A DNA stretch of 64,000 nt from Ferdinandcohnia sp047246645 (GCF_047246645.1 NZ_JBFOKR010000004.1:186001-250000), one strand, 5' to 3'. Positions 1-7,931 are shown, counted from the first letter of the stretch. The notes: generated by a model not told the origin, from the sequence alone. A program made the numbers and translations.

Positions 1-63
1 GCACGGTTTCCGAAAAAAAGAGCACTAAATTTAGTTCCACACACCAAAACCAGCAAATTCAAC

Positions 64-552
64 CTATTCCACCTCCACAACAATCTCCCGCAACTTCTTC
101 ATAGCAGTTTTCCCCCAGGATTTCACGGCCTCAACCGACACCCCATGTTCCTCCGCAATCTCTTTATTGCTTTTATCCTGAATAATTCTCCCTAGTACCC
201 ACCTTTTCTGGTTCAACGTCAATTCCCTACAGTACATTTCAATCAACATACTACCTTCAAAGTCCACTTCAATTGTGAGATTCATATCCCCTTCCTTGCC
301 AAATGTCTCACATACCTCAACATAGTGATTTTCCCTTCGAATATGGTCCATCAGCTTGCCGCGAATTATTGTAAAAGCATAGGTTGAAAATTTTGCTCCC
401 TCCTCAGCCTTAAATCGAGTGGATGCCTCCCAGAGACCGATTAGTCCAATTTGATAAAATTGATCTTTGTCACCATACAAATGGAGTGACTTAATTATCT
501 GATATATCAGTGGTTTGTATTGTTTTTCAAGGGTTTCAAATGGTACTTGCAC
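64..552 (-). CDS. sigma-70 family RNA polymerase sigma factor (SigH/ComX-like)
   Basis: A 162-residue protein with the two-part layout of small sigma factors. Region 2 lies at about residues 8-75 and includes YQIGLIGLWEA and FSTYAFTIIRGKL; region 4 lies at about 110-158, with a helix-turn-helix around NKEIAEEHGVSVEAVKSW. There is no ECF-type anti-sigma gene next to it. The start is GTG at 552 behind an AAAGGA site. It diverges from comK across 339 bp. In Staphylococcus a small SigH of this kind and ComK both drive competence genes, so a competence role is a reasonable inference but is not shown by the sequence. It could instead be a general stationary-phase sigma factor. Confidence 0.85.
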   Translation of the reverse strand: MQVPFETLEKQYKPLIYQIIKSLHLYGDKDQFYQIGLIGLWEASTRFKAEEGAKFSTYAFTIIRGKLMDHIRRENHYVEVCETFGKEGDMNLTIEVDFEGSMLIEMYCRELTLNQKRWVLGRIIQDKSNKEIAEEHGVSVEAVKSWGKTAMKKLREIVVEVE

Positions 553-891
553 GTAATGGTCCTTTGAAAGAACGCGCTCTTTATGTATTCCGCCGGTAGT
601 ACCAATTTACTAGCATTCTGTCCCTTGAGTCGAAGGTGTATATGTAACATACGGGGCAAATGATAAGGGGCGTATGTGACGTATGACCCCTAAAATAACC
701 TTGCTTGTGCAGCAAATCTCGCCCGTATATAATATAAAAACTCAATTTTACCCTTTTATTAGAAAAATCAAAATTGTTCACAAATTAGTCACACGTAGTG
801 TGATAAACTTAACAGAATTTCGACGTTTTTCTACATTACTATATTATTGTGAGATTTCAAAATCTTATAAAAATATTGAAGGAGGAATTTT
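553..891. promoter_or_regulatory. divergent sigma factor / comK control region
   Basis: No convincing gene fills this 339-bp stretch. It holds an exact ComK-type AT box (AAAA-N5-TTTT) at 737-749 and a weaker A-rich partner at 763-775, which could mean comK autoregulation; the 13-bp spacing is not one of the usual K-box spacings. A perfect 15-bp palindrome, TCACAC-GTA-GTGTGA, lies at 789-803 and could be a repressor operator. The GAAGGAGG ribosome site of comK lies just before 892. Confidence 0.5.
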
Positions 892-1368
892 ATGAAAGAA
901 TATCAAGTGTTTGAGGAGTACCAAATCTGTGAGACAACGGAGGCGTTAGAACCATTTAAACACGAGAAGTATTGTACAAAAATTACTGATCGGAATGGTG
1001 TCTTTTATACGTCGAAATCCATCACACAGTTATTAATTATGGCTTGTTATGAAGGTGCTTCAACACTTGAAGGAAGTAGAAAGGCTGTTACATACACATT
1101 ACGGTTTAATCAGAAAACACCATTGCCAATTAACATCAGAAAAAACATCTATGCTTTTCCAACCTGCTCTCCTGACGACCCAGACTGCACATGGATATTT
1201 GTTTCTCATATCCTGGGCACCATCTCCCTAGACAGATTATCAACTCTCATTCGATTTAAAAGTAACAATAAGATTACTGTTGCAGTATCCGAATACACCA
1301 TCAATGAGCAACGAAAACGTACAACGCTTGTTATTATGAGATTCTCAGGTTTTGATAAAATTAGCTAA
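892..1368 (+). CDS. comK: ComK-family competence transcription factor, short form
   Basis: A 158-residue ComK homologue. ComK binds paired AT boxes and activates DNA-uptake and recombination genes. Recognised by order and spacing of family motifs: the CTKI..NGVFYTSK strand near residues 28-44, the glycine- and lysine-containing segment GSRKAVTYTL near 63-72, and PINIRKNIYAFPT..CTWIFVSHI near 79-107. Bacillus subtilis ComK is 192 residues long and carries a C-terminal FMLYPK motif for the MecA adaptor; this protein ends in FSGFDKIS and lacks it, so degradation control may differ. It starts at ATG 892 after GAAGGAGG and diverges from a sigma factor gene. The gene ends shortly before a terminator that belongs to the opposite strand. 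Confidence 0.8.
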   Translation: MKEYQVFEEYQICETTEALEPFKHEKYCTKITDRNGVFYTSKSITQLLIMACYEGASTLEGSRKAVTYTLRFNQKTPLPINIRKNIYAFPTCSPDDPDCTWIFVSHILGTISLDRLSTLIRFKSNNKITVAVSEYTINEQRKRTTLVIMRFSGFDKIS

Positions 1369-1407
1369 ATGAACTTATTTTACTTATAAAATGAAAGCGT
1401 TTTAAAC

Positions 1408-1452
1408 AAAAAAGGATTCATATGATTGCCACCGGGGACAATCATATGAATC
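1408..1452 (-). terminator. rho-independent terminator of the TetR-CPBP unit
   Basis: A perfect 14-bp stem, 1415-1428 paired with 1439-1452, encloses a 10-nt loop. On the minus strand it is followed by a run of U (plus-strand A at 1408-1413). It lies just after the small ORF at 1455-1559. Confidence 0.9.
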
Positions 1453-1454
1453 TC

Positions 1455-1559
1455 TTAAAGCAAATTTGACCAGATTGCATTAAAAAATAAACCAAGTCCC
1501 CCGAGGAAAATACCAACACATGCAACTCCAAGTGGGCTTCCCCATTTAATGTCTTTCAA
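1455..1559 (-). CDS. 34-residue single-span membrane protein
   Basis: A short ORF read LKDIKWGSPLG... and ending ...AIWSNLL. A start TTG at 1559 sits about 8 nt behind a strong GGAGGTG site that is itself inside the end of the CPBP gene; the two genes overlap by 14 bp, which is typical of translational coupling. Residues 8-30 form one glycine-rich hydrophobic helix. The gene stops directly before the operon terminator, so it is the last gene of the TetR-CPBP unit. I recognise no family. Its position suggests it works with, or is a substrate or partner of, the intramembrane protease; this is inference. Confidence 0.6.
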   Translation of the reverse strand: MKDIKWGSPLGVACVGIFLGGLGLFFNAIWSNLL

Positions 1560-2331
1560 TCACTCCACCTCCAGTCGCAACCGTTACCGGTTTTTCTCTT
1601 ATTAAGAAAACGAAAAAGATAAAGCAAAGTAAAAGTTTAATTGTTACAGTGGCTCCTTCGTTCCAAGAGCTCAATTCACCTTGAAAATAAGCAGAGTTAG
1701 CATTAAAAAGTGCATGTAGAAGGATACATAATAAAATGCTTCTTGTTTTCACATAGATGACTGATAGAATAAAAGAAGTTCCGAGTATTGAAATGAAAAA
1801 CCAACCCATGTTAGAACCATATTGTACGGTTCCTTCAATAAACCAAAGTGGCAGATGCCATACTGCCCATACTAATGCAACAATTAAAGTGGAAGTAAGG
1901 ACTGTATACCTTTTTAACAACTCAGGTAAAAGTACACCGCGCCAGCCAACTTCTTCAAGTCCTCCACCTAGTATCATCATTGGCAGCATTAGAGCAACCA
2001 TGTAATATGGTGTTTCAAAAGCGAACCCAAATCCATCTCCAACTATCGCTTCTATCCCAAAAGGAAGGATCCCGATTAAAAAGGGAATCACCAAGATGGC
2101 GATATACCATGCAAAGCCGACTCGTACTCTGACTAATTGTCTTAAAAACTCGCGGTCGAATCGTTTTGTGGCAAAAGCCGCTACAACCGGTCCAAGAAGA
2201 CCGCCTAATCCATACATTAAAAATGCAGGTGTCCCAGGCTCCAATGAGCCATCGGTAAAAAAGATAACAAAGAACCACGCACCCCATGTAATCAAAAACG
2301 TAAATGTAACAAATTGAATACTGCTCTTCAT
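1546..2331 (-). CDS. CPBP family intramembrane glutamic endopeptidase
   Basis: A polytopic membrane protein of about 261 residues. The ABI/CAAX-protease motif EEVGWRG (EExxxR) lies near residue 128 and the later HLPLWF and HALFNANSA motifs supply the expected histidines and asparagine. Family members cleave within or near the membrane and are often linked to bacteriocin immunity or stress. The reading frame opens upstream at TTG 2340, but ATG 2331 is a better start given AAAGG about 10 nt before it. It follows the TetR gene by under 20 bp and overlaps the small ORF downstream, so the three form one operon. Confidence 0.88.
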   Translation of the reverse strand: MKSSIQFVTFTFLITWGAWFFVIFFTDGSLEPGTPAFLMYGLGGLLGPVVAAFATKRFDREFLRQLVRVRVGFAWYIAILVIPFLIGILPFGIEAIVGDGFGFAFETPYYMVALMLPMMILGGGLEEVGWRGVLLPELLKRYTVLTSTLIVALVWAVWHLPLWFIEGTVQYGSNMGWFFISILGTSFILSVIYVKTRSILLCILLHALFNANSAYFQGELSSWNEGATVTIKLLLCFIFFVFLIREKPVTVATGGGVIERH

Positions 2332-2350
2332 GAGCACCAACCTTTCTTTT

Positions 2351-2953
2351 TTAAGATTTCAACATCTGTTCAATACGAATTAGGAGTTGCTCAACCTGGT
2401 TACTCACGTCAATAGTATCAGTCCCAAATGCTAAGCTATGTACTAAAATCCCATCCATATTTGACATCATGATTTTTGCAATTTCCTCAACTGACAAAAC
2501 TGGAGATATTTCTCCAGATTCTATCCCTTGTAAAAATAAAGCAGTAAAGGTAGCAACTACTTTCTCATAACGCTTTAAAAAGAACTCTCGTACACTCTCA
2601 TCTCGCCAACTCGTAATCCAAAACTCATAGATTGCGGGGTATAAGGTTGGATCATCCACCTGAATAGAGTTCTGAATTCCCACAAAATAACCCTTCAATA
2701 CCTCAAGTACGTTTTCCTGATTTGAAAGCTCTAGTTGTTTTTTCTGCTCGGCATCAAGATGCTCCAAGAGTGCCCTGAAAATTTCATTTTTGTCACTAAA
2801 GTAAAGATAAATCCAGCCACGACTCATACCGGCTTCCTCAACAATGTCCTTCAGTGTTGCTTTTTCATAACCTTTACGTTTAAAAACCTCCATGGCAGCC
2901 ATGAGGATCTGCTGTCTCCGTATCTCTTTATGCTCCTCTGAAACCTTTGGCAT
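2351..2953 (-). CDS. TetR/AcrR family transcriptional regulator
   Basis: A 200-residue regulator. The N-terminal helix-turn-helix covers about residues 10-56, with the signature ILMAAMEVFKRKGYEKATL followed by AGMSRGWIYLYFSDKNE; the rest is a helical ligand-binding domain. It is first gene of the unit with the CPBP protease and small membrane protein, and probably represses that unit. The ribosome site is AAGGAGG just upstream of the start. An imperfect inverted repeat with GTGTCA/TGACAC arms lies 28 bp further upstream and is the likely operator. The ligand cannot be deduced. Confidence 0.88.
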   Translation of the reverse strand: MPKVSEEHKEIRRQQILMAAMEVFKRKGYEKATLKDIVEEAGMSRGWIYLYFSDKNEIFRALLEHLDAEQKKQLELSNQENVLEVLKGYFVGIQNSIQVDDPTLYPAIYEFWITSWRDESVREFFLKRYEKVVATFTALFLQGIESGEISPVLSVEEIAKIMMSNMDGILVHSLAFGTDTIDVSNQVEQLLIRIEQMLKS

Positions 2954-2980
2954 CCTTTAAACCTCCTTAAAATGAACCGT

Positions 2981-3008
2981 GTGTCACTTATTTTAATTTA
3001 AATGACAC
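2981..3008. promoter_or_regulatory. candidate TetR operator
   Basis: Arms GTGTCA (2981-2986) and TGACAC (3003-3008) enclose a 16-bp AT-rich centre immediately upstream of the TetR gene. The position suits autorepression, but the long centre makes it weaker than a compact TetR palindrome. Confidence 0.4.
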
Positions 3009-3062
3009 TTGATTTATTTTCAACAAATATTTTCCAGTTTTTTTAAAAATATTCTTGTTAAA

Positions 3063-3112
3063 TATGTCACGTCGTGATATAGTCGCAGTATGACATATTG
3101 AAGCGTGATATA
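3063..3112. promoter_or_regulatory. candidate PadR operator
   Basis: An inverted repeat ATATG-TCACG-T-CGTGA-TATA lies at 3063-3081. The 9-mer CGTGATATA at 3073-3081 is repeated exactly at 3104-3112, a 31-bp step, ending just before the PadR gene. Autoregulation through such repeats is usual for PadR proteins. Confidence 0.5.
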
Positions 3113-3129
3113 TGGAAGAGGTTGGTAGG

Positions 3130-3459
3130 ATGGATCTTTCTAAGGTTTTAAAAAAATATGTTCCAATGACGGAAACGGCTTTTTACATTTTGCTTTCCTT
3201 AACAGAACCGCGCCATGGCTATGGGATTGTCAAGCATGTGGAGGACATTTCTCATTCACGGATCCGGTTAGGGTCGGGGACTGTGTATGGAACATTAACG
3301 AAGATGCAGAAGGATGGATTGATTACGGTTTTTGCGGATGAACATCGGAAAACGGTTTATGAAATAACCGAGATTGGCAAACAAGTAATTACCGTAGAAA
3401 TCAACAGATTAAAGGAACTTCACGAAAATGCGTTAAAATTTGAGGGGGACTTTCTATGA
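3130..3459 (+). CDS. PadR family transcriptional regulator
   Basis: About 109 residues with a winged-helix PadR domain: TETAFYILLSLTEPRHGYGI, then SGTVYGTLTKMQKDGLI and a C-terminal dimer helix. The frame is open from ATG 3112, but that codon lies inside the repeated CGTGATATA element; ATG 3130 with AGAGG at 3117-3121 is the better start. The stop overlaps the next gene as ATGA. PadR-DUF2812 pairs are common in Firmicutes, where PadR represses its membrane partner in response to an unknown stress. Confidence 0.88.
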   Translation: MDLSKVLKKYVPMTETAFYILLSLTEPRHGYGIVKHVEDISHSRIRLGSGTVYGTLTKMQKDGLITVFADEHRKTVYEITEIGKQVITVEINRLKELHENALKFEGDFL

Positions 3460-4586
3460 TAAGGAAATATCGACCTTTATGGAGCTATGACATTCCTAGA
3501 ATAGAACAATGGCTCACACAGATGGCCGAAAAAGGCTATGGTTTAAAGGGATTGAACAGGTTTACGCGCTGCTTTCTTTTTGAAGAAGAAGAGCCGAAAA
3601 AGCTAACCTACCGAATTGGATATGAAAAAGTACAGAATAAAACCCTTCCAACTACACTTCAAAAAGAAGGGTGGAAGCCAGCGGTACAGACAGGTAAATG
3701 GACCTTTCTCGCAAATGAAAATGAGGCAAAGACCTCACCAGTTCGTGATGACATCATAAGACGTAATCGCATTATTATGTATTTGTTTTCATTCCTACTT
3801 GTTTTCATGATGGGAATTTTGTTAAATCCATTGGTTATGTTTCTATCAGCAGATGAAGTCATTATCGTGGAAAGTCCGTTATGGGTAGTTACTTATACAT
3901 TCTTCGGACTAGTACTCGCATTTGTTATACTCGGAGCGGTTTCCATTCTTAAGATACGGAGATCAAACAAGCAATTCCTTGAAGAAATTCATGTTAAGAA
4001 TACTACTGAAAAAGTAAAAGGACCATTCGTCGTAAAATATAAATTTGGTTGGATGTATGCCCCAGATAAGCTCGAAAAATGGCTGGAGGAGATGGAGGAG
4101 AAGGGATTCAACCTGAAAAAAGTTGGAAAAATGGGTGTTACTTTTTATTTTTCAAAAGGGGAACCTCGCAAGGTTGCGTATGCACTCGATTATCAAAATC
4201 TATCAAATGAGAGCTACTTTCGAATTCATCAGGATTCCGGCTGGAAAAAGGCTTATAGCTCACCATCTCCACTTCAAAAATGGACCCTCTGGAGCTGTGA
4301 GTATAGAAAAGGTGAGGAAAAACCACAGTTTTACAGTGATAAGACGCATCTGGTTAAGCACGCAAGAAAAGTTGCCATGTCGTATACCGCTTTGTTTTTA
4401 CCATTAGTCATCATGTACAGTCTATTTATTTCTTCCTATGTGTATCAAATTCTACATGACGAATTGTCCACATTAAATACGACAAACTTTGTAATGCAGC
4501 TCTTCTTAATTTTTGTCTTTGGTACCTTTACGGTTCGAACATGGTTATATTATAGGAGGCTGAAAAACTCCACAGGACTCGCTTGA
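3456..4586 (+). CDS. membrane protein with two DUF2812 domains
   Basis: A 376-residue protein built of two similar halves. Each half starts with a DUF2812 domain (about residues 1-90 and 190-285, compare IEQWLTQMAEKGYGLKG with LEKWLEEMEEKGFNLKK) and is followed by a pair of hydrophobic helices (about 105-165 and 305-362). It is translationally coupled to PadR by a 4-bp overlap. The function of DUF2812 is unknown; the pairing with PadR suggests an envelope-stress or drug-related role. Internal duplication is clear from the sequence. Confidence 0.85.
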   Translation: MIRKYRPLWSYDIPRIEQWLTQMAEKGYGLKGLNRFTRCFLFEEEEPKKLTYRIGYEKVQNKTLPTTLQKEGWKPAVQTGKWTFLANENEAKTSPVRDDIIRRNRIIMYLFSFLLVFMMGILLNPLVMFLSADEVIIVESPLWVVTYTFFGLVLAFVILGAVSILKIRRSNKQFLEEIHVKNTTEKVKGPFVVKYKFGWMYAPDKLEKWLEEMEEKGFNLKKVGKMGVTFYFSKGEPRKVAYALDYQNLSNESYFRIHQDSGWKKAYSSPSPLQKWTLWSCEYRKGEEKPQFYSDKTHLVKHARKVAMSYTALFLPLVIMYSLFISSYVYQILHDELSTLNTTNFVMQLFLIFVFGTFTVRTWLYYRRLKNSTGLA

Positions 4587-4610
4587 GGTATAGCACCTCA
4601 AGCTTTTTTT
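4581..4610 (+). terminator. terminator after DUF2812 gene
   Basis: A 9-bp stem (4581-4589 with 4595-4603) is followed by seven T. It overlaps the stop codons of both convergent genes. Confidence 0.88.
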
Positions 4611-5242
4611 ATTACCTCTTTCAATTCACTTACACGTTCTACAAGATAAGTTGCATTAGCATCCTCAAGCTCTTGCCGACTCCCGTAACCATAGGTGACT
4701 CCGATTGAATCAATTCCAGTATTGTTTGCTCCGATGATATCGTGTTTTCGGTCGCCTATCATCATAAAGTCCTCGGACTTGTGGTCTGAATAATGGTCAA
4801 GAATGTACTGGATAATTTCCGTTTTTGCAATCATCGTTCCATCAAGATTACTTCCAACGACCAAATCAAAATATTGGTGAATGTTAAAATAGTGTAAGAT
4901 CTGCTCAGAGAACACCGTTGGTTTTGAAGTTGCAACAACAAGTGTCAGACCATTTAACGATTGTAAAAGTTCAGGAATACCTGGATACAGCGCATTTTCA
5001 AACATTCCTTTTTCTTTAAATCTCTCACGATAAAACTCAATGGCGAGTTTGGCTTCTTCCTCATTTAAACCGTAAAACTCTTTAAAAGAATCCTGTAGTG
5101 GAGGGCCAATAAAGCATTCAAGCTTATCAAGGTCAGGTTCGGTGATGTTCAATTTTTGTAAAGCGTACTGAACGGATTTTGTAATACCAACCTTCGGATC
5201 AGATAGTGTACCGTCAAGATCAAATAAGATGACTTTTTTCAT
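4598..5242 (-). CDS. HAD family phosphatase (phosphoglycolate phosphatase-like)
   Basis: A 214-residue HAD hydrolase. Motif I FDLDGTLSDP gives the nucleophile Asp8 and acid Asp10; motif II is VVATSK near residue 103; motif III/IV is MIGDRKHDIIGA near 162-173. The cap is the helical subclass I type of the Gph/PpaX group. Substrate cannot be fixed from sequence. It starts at ATG 5242 after AGGGGGA and appears to be a single gene, convergent with the DUF2812 gene. Confidence 0.87.
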   Translation of the reverse strand: MKKVILFDLDGTLSDPKVGITKSVQYALQKLNITEPDLDKLECFIGPPLQDSFKEFYGLNEEEAKLAIEFYRERFKEKGMFENALYPGIPELLQSLNGLTLVVATSKPTVFSEQILHYFNIHQYFDLVVGSNLDGTMIAKTEIIQYILDHYSDHKSEDFMMIGDRKHDIIGANNTGIDSIGVTYGYGSRQELEDANATYLVERVSELKEVIKKA

Positions 5243-5333
5243 TATATAATCCCCCTGTCAGAATATTCATTACAAAACTATCATTACATAGTAAACTAGT
5301 AATTGTAAAATATTTCAATAGGGGGTAACTCTT

Positions 5334-5819
5334 TTGACAACTATATCAAATGAAAAAGTAGTTTCAAGTGAAGTGACAATTAATTCATCACTAGATTTAG
5401 TATGGTACGCATGGACAATTTCTGAACGAGTAACAGAGTGGTTCGCTCCAATAGCCGTCGTTGAAGCAAGAGAAGGCGGAGCTTATGAACTATATTTTAT
5501 CCCGGGTAACACTGAAGCAATGAACACAAAGGGCTGTAAAATAACAAAACTAGTAGATCAAAAAGAGCTCCATTTTACTTGGAAAGCTCCGGATGACTTC
5601 AAGGATGTTATGAATAACGAGGGTGAACTTACCACAGTAAAGGTAAGCTTTGAAAATGTGAATGGCACAACTAAACTGGCAATAGAGCATGTTGGGTTTA
5701 AAGACGATCCAGCTTGGGAAGAAGCATATAAGTGGCACCAGGGGGCATGGTCCGGTGTGTTGGACAGCTTAAAATCAGCATTAGAAAAAGGCGAAGGCAA
5801 TCTGTGTTGCCAACCATAA
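5334..5819 (+). CDS. SRPBCC (AHSA1-like) domain protein
   Basis: A 161-residue single-domain protein of the START/Bet v1-like superfamily. The AHSA1 hallmarks are VTINSSLDLVWYAWT at the start, a WFAPI segment, and the C-terminal helix WHQGAWSGVLDSLKSALEKG. The start is TTG 5334 behind AGGGGGTAAC, with no in-frame ATG nearby. Such stand-alone proteins bind hydrophobic ligands in the cytoplasm; the ligand is unknown. It ends with an unusual CCQP tail and is followed by a bidirectional terminator. Confidence 0.85.
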   Translation: MTTISNEKVVSSEVTINSSLDLVWYAWTISERVTEWFAPIAVVEAREGGAYELYFIPGNTEAMNTKGCKITKLVDQKELHFTWKAPDDFKDVMNNEGELTTVKVSFENVNGTTKLAIEHVGFKDDPAWEEAYKWHQGAWSGVLDSLKSALEKGEGNLCCQP

Positions 5820-5823
5820 AATA

Positions 5824-5858
5824 AACGGCTTGGAATCAATCCGAGCCGTTCTTCTTTT
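5824..5858. terminator. bidirectional terminator
   Basis: Stem AACGGCT (5824-5830) with AGCCGTT (5844-5850) and a partly paired interior. A T-rich tail follows on the plus strand and TTTATTTT on the minus strand, so it serves convergent units. Confidence 0.8.
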
Positions 5859-6037
5859 GATTTAACAAATGTCCAATTACAACACAAAGGAGCATGAAAC
5901 CAATAAACAGTCCTGAATGTCAGGCTCATATTTAAGAAAATTGGAAAAATAAAAACATTTAGAGTGAAAATAACAATTGCCATTAATAATAAAATTTTAT
6001 AAATCTGCTTTCTTTTACAATTTATGTGATTTTGCAT
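5836..6037 (-). pseudogene. small two-helix membrane protein with one frameshift
   Basis: From ATG 6037 the frame reads MQNHINCKRKQIYK and a first hydrophobic helix to about residue 37, then runs into low-sense sequence. In the next frame (+1, close to nt 5910) the sequence SGLFIGFMLLCVVIGHLL and a hydrophilic tail NQKKNGSD end at TGA 5836-5838. Joining the frames gives a sensible protein of about 66 residues with two membrane helices. Either a one-base insertion has broken the gene or there is a sequencing error. It begins 7 bp after the gene at 6045-6611 and probably shares its mRNA. Confidence 0.5.
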
Positions 6038-6044
6038 TCACTTT

Positions 6045-6611
6045 TTATTCTTCAACACTTCTCCCATACACGATTTTCCCATTCTCGTCATAAACGGTTA
6101 CTTCAACTGGTACTTCAACTTTTTCCTTCTCGACAGTGGTGTACCAAACCCACAGGTTGTCGCGAACATAAAACTTATTTGGCTGAACATTGCCTTCACT
6201 TGTTAGAATGATAGTCTTCGCATCGTCTTCAGCAAATCCATAAATGATTGATAGATCTTCTCTTATTTTATTTGCAACACGCCAATCTATTGGTCCTCTA
6301 TCTTCGGCTTCCTCTTCGAACTCCTGGAAATCCATCATGGGGATGAACTTTTCAAACTGCGTAAAATCTTTGTTTGTAAGTGCAGGGACAATTCCTAAAC
6401 TACTTTCTGCAAAAACTAAATTCGAGTCAGAATCGAACAAAAGAACCTTTTCGCAATCACCAAATTGTGTGGCTGCTTTTTCACAAATATTTTCTTCTAA
6501 TGATGCAGTCGGGACGGTGAAATTCACAGGTTTCGTCGGCCTTGGTCCCCAAAAATACACAACTGTAATTAATGCGACACATAGTACAGCTATTAGACTA
6601 TTTTTAATCAC
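6045..6611 (-). CDS. membrane-anchored extracytoplasmic protein of unknown function
   Basis: A 188-residue protein. Residues 1-20 form an N-terminal signal anchor (MIKNSLIAVLCVALITVVYF) without a lipobox. The rest is acidic and soluble; it contains two cysteines, C43 and C53 approximately, that could form a disulfide. The C-terminal part (about 140-188, with VTVYDENGKIVYGRS) looks like a small beta domain. I recognise no named family. It is the first gene of a short minus-strand unit with the frameshifted small membrane gene. Confidence 0.65.
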   Translation of the reverse strand: MIKNSLIAVLCVALITVVYFWGPRPTKPVNFTVPTASLEENICEKAATQFGDCEKVLLFDSDSNLVFAESSLGIVPALTNKDFTQFEKFIPMMDFQEFEEEAEDRGPIDWRVANKIREDLSIIYGFAEDDAKTIILTSEGNVQPNKFYVRDNLWVWYTTVEKEKVEVPVEVTVYDENGKIVYGRSVEE

Positions 6612-6680
6612 TTTTTGTTCGCCTCCAATTGTAAATAATAGTTTATTTTTCTAAAAACTAATAGATGAATTTTTTAAAAT

Positions 6681-6726
6681 AAAAGGATTGAGCCCTTACA
6701 TTAAAGGGTTCAATCCTTTTTTTTTT
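6681..6726. terminator. bidirectional terminator-like hairpin
   Basis: A long stem (AAAAGGATTG.. with ..CAATCCTTTT) is followed by ten T on the plus strand and by a U-rich tail on the minus strand. It separates the minus-strand gene at 6611 from the repeat arrays. Confidence 0.7.
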
Positions 6727-6765
6727 GTATTTTGCATGTTATTACGCCTCAATTGTTTGCACTTG

Positions 6766-6893
6766 CTCTAGAAAACAGGTTTATGGTTTTTATTCTGGAA
6801 ATACGGTTTTTAATTTGAAAATACGGTTTTTAAATGGGATTTACGGTTTTTAATTCAAAAATACGATTTTTAGCAGACATTTATGGTTTTTAG
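6766..6893 (+). repeat. 20-bp-period TACGGTTTTTA array 1
   Basis: Six tandem units of 20 bp with conserved core TAYGRTTTTTA and a variable 8-9 bp part. It is preceded by a CTCTAGAAAACAGGT leader and ends TTTTTAG. Core positions repeat exactly every 20 bp. The 735-bp gap 6612-7346 between divergent genes holds this array, array 2 and no gene. Confidence 0.85.
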
Positions 6894-7016
6894 GGAATTG
6901 ATCAAAAAATTAATTAGTTAATCTCTGTTAATGCTCCGTTTTATTCAAGATAAGGCGGATTTTCTTACATTTTAAAGAGTCTTTCATAAAATATCCGCAC
7001 CCGCCTAACTCAATAA

Positions 7017-7144
7017 CTCTAGAAAACTAGGTTTATGGTTTTTATTTTGGATTTACGGTTTTTAAATAGAAAATACGATTTTTAATTTGAATTTACGGTT
7101 TTTAATTCAAAAATACGATTTTTAGCAGACATTTATGGTTTTTA
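7017..7144 (+). repeat. 20-bp-period TACGGTTTTTA array 2
   Basis: A second six-unit array, 251 bp after the first. It has nearly the same leader (CTCTAGAAAACTAGGT) and the same last two units, but different variable parts in the middle units. This means the ends are more constant than the interior. Confidence 0.85.
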
Positions 7145-7346
7145 GCAAAAGGTTCAATTTTTGACTCCGGTTTAATTTTTAAATGGCTGTTCAAATTTTA
7201 GGAATAACTATGGAATTAACAACATAGCAATATTGTAAACCTGAATTTTCAGATAAATAACCCTGCGTTCAAAAATCAACCAAGGTTTAAATATTGAACT
7301 TGAAGTCAATCCATACCAAGACAAAGGACAGTGAAAAGGTGATGAA

Positions 7347-7931
7347 ATGAAACTTTCAGAACGAAAAGTGCTGAGGAAGAAGGAACAGATTCTACTTTCG
7401 GCAATCAATATTATTAATCAAAAAGGATATAGTGGCGCGACGATGGAGGATATTGCGGCCGAACTATTGATGACAAAGGGATCTCTCTATTATTACTTTA
7501 AAAATAAAAGCGACCTTATGTTTCAATGTCATAATTTCATTCTCTCGCAGGCAACTGAGGATTTGGAAGACATTTTAAACAGAGAAGGCACTGCAGTAGA
7601 TATTCTTCAATCAATGATTTCAACACATATTGATTACGCAATTGATGAAAAAGAAACCTTCAACATGATTATGGAACCGAAACGGTTTTTTAATAAAGAA
7701 CAGCTGCGCCAAGTTTTAAAACTGAGAAAAGAATACGAAGGGCTTTTCGACAAAGTCATTCAAAGAGGAATTGACACTGGTGAATTTGGAACAAGAGAAC
7801 CAAGAATGGTACGAATGATGATTCTTGGTGCGATGAACTGGATTCAGCAATGGTATAAGCCGAACGGCAGGCTGACAAAAGAGGAAATTGTAGAAATCTA
7901 TTCAGATAATATTTTAAAAATATTGAAGTGA
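7347..7931 (+). CDS. TetR/AcrR regulator of the acyl-CoA/TRAP cluster
   Basis: A 194-residue regulator with an N-terminal TetR helix-turn-helix at about residues 10-57 (ILLSAINIINQKGYSGATM, then LLMTKGSLYYYFKNKSDL). The C-terminal domain resembles fatty-acid-responsive TetR proteins (FadR/YsiA type), whose ligand is an acyl-CoA. The start is ATG 7347 after AAAGGTGATGA. It lies 13 bp before the acyl-CoA ligase gene, so it is probably both first gene and regulator of the cluster, with the inducer being a CoA thioester made by that ligase. The last point is inference. Confidence 0.87.
   Translation: MKLSERKVLRKKEQILLSAINIINQKGYSGATMEDIAAELLMTKGSLYYYFKNKSDLMFQCHNFILSQATEDLEDILNREGTAVDILQSMISTHIDYAIDEKETFNMIMEPKRFFNKEQLRQVLKLRKEYEGLFDKVIQRGIDTGEFGTREPRMVRMMILGAMNWIQQWYKPNGRLTKEEIVEIYSDNILKILK

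Noticed and set aside
763..775. Second ComK AT box to form a full K box with 737-749
   Set aside because: Two mismatches and 13-bp spacing do not fit the 8, 18 or 31 bp known for ComK; reported only as weak.
581..895. Short ORFs between the sigma gene and comK
   Set aside because: Low-complexity translations, no ribosome sites, and overlap with control sequences.
1390..1404. Near-match to a CcpA cre site (TGAAAGCGTTTTAA)
   Set aside because: It lies at the 3-prime end of comK between convergent units, not at a promoter, and misses a conserved C.
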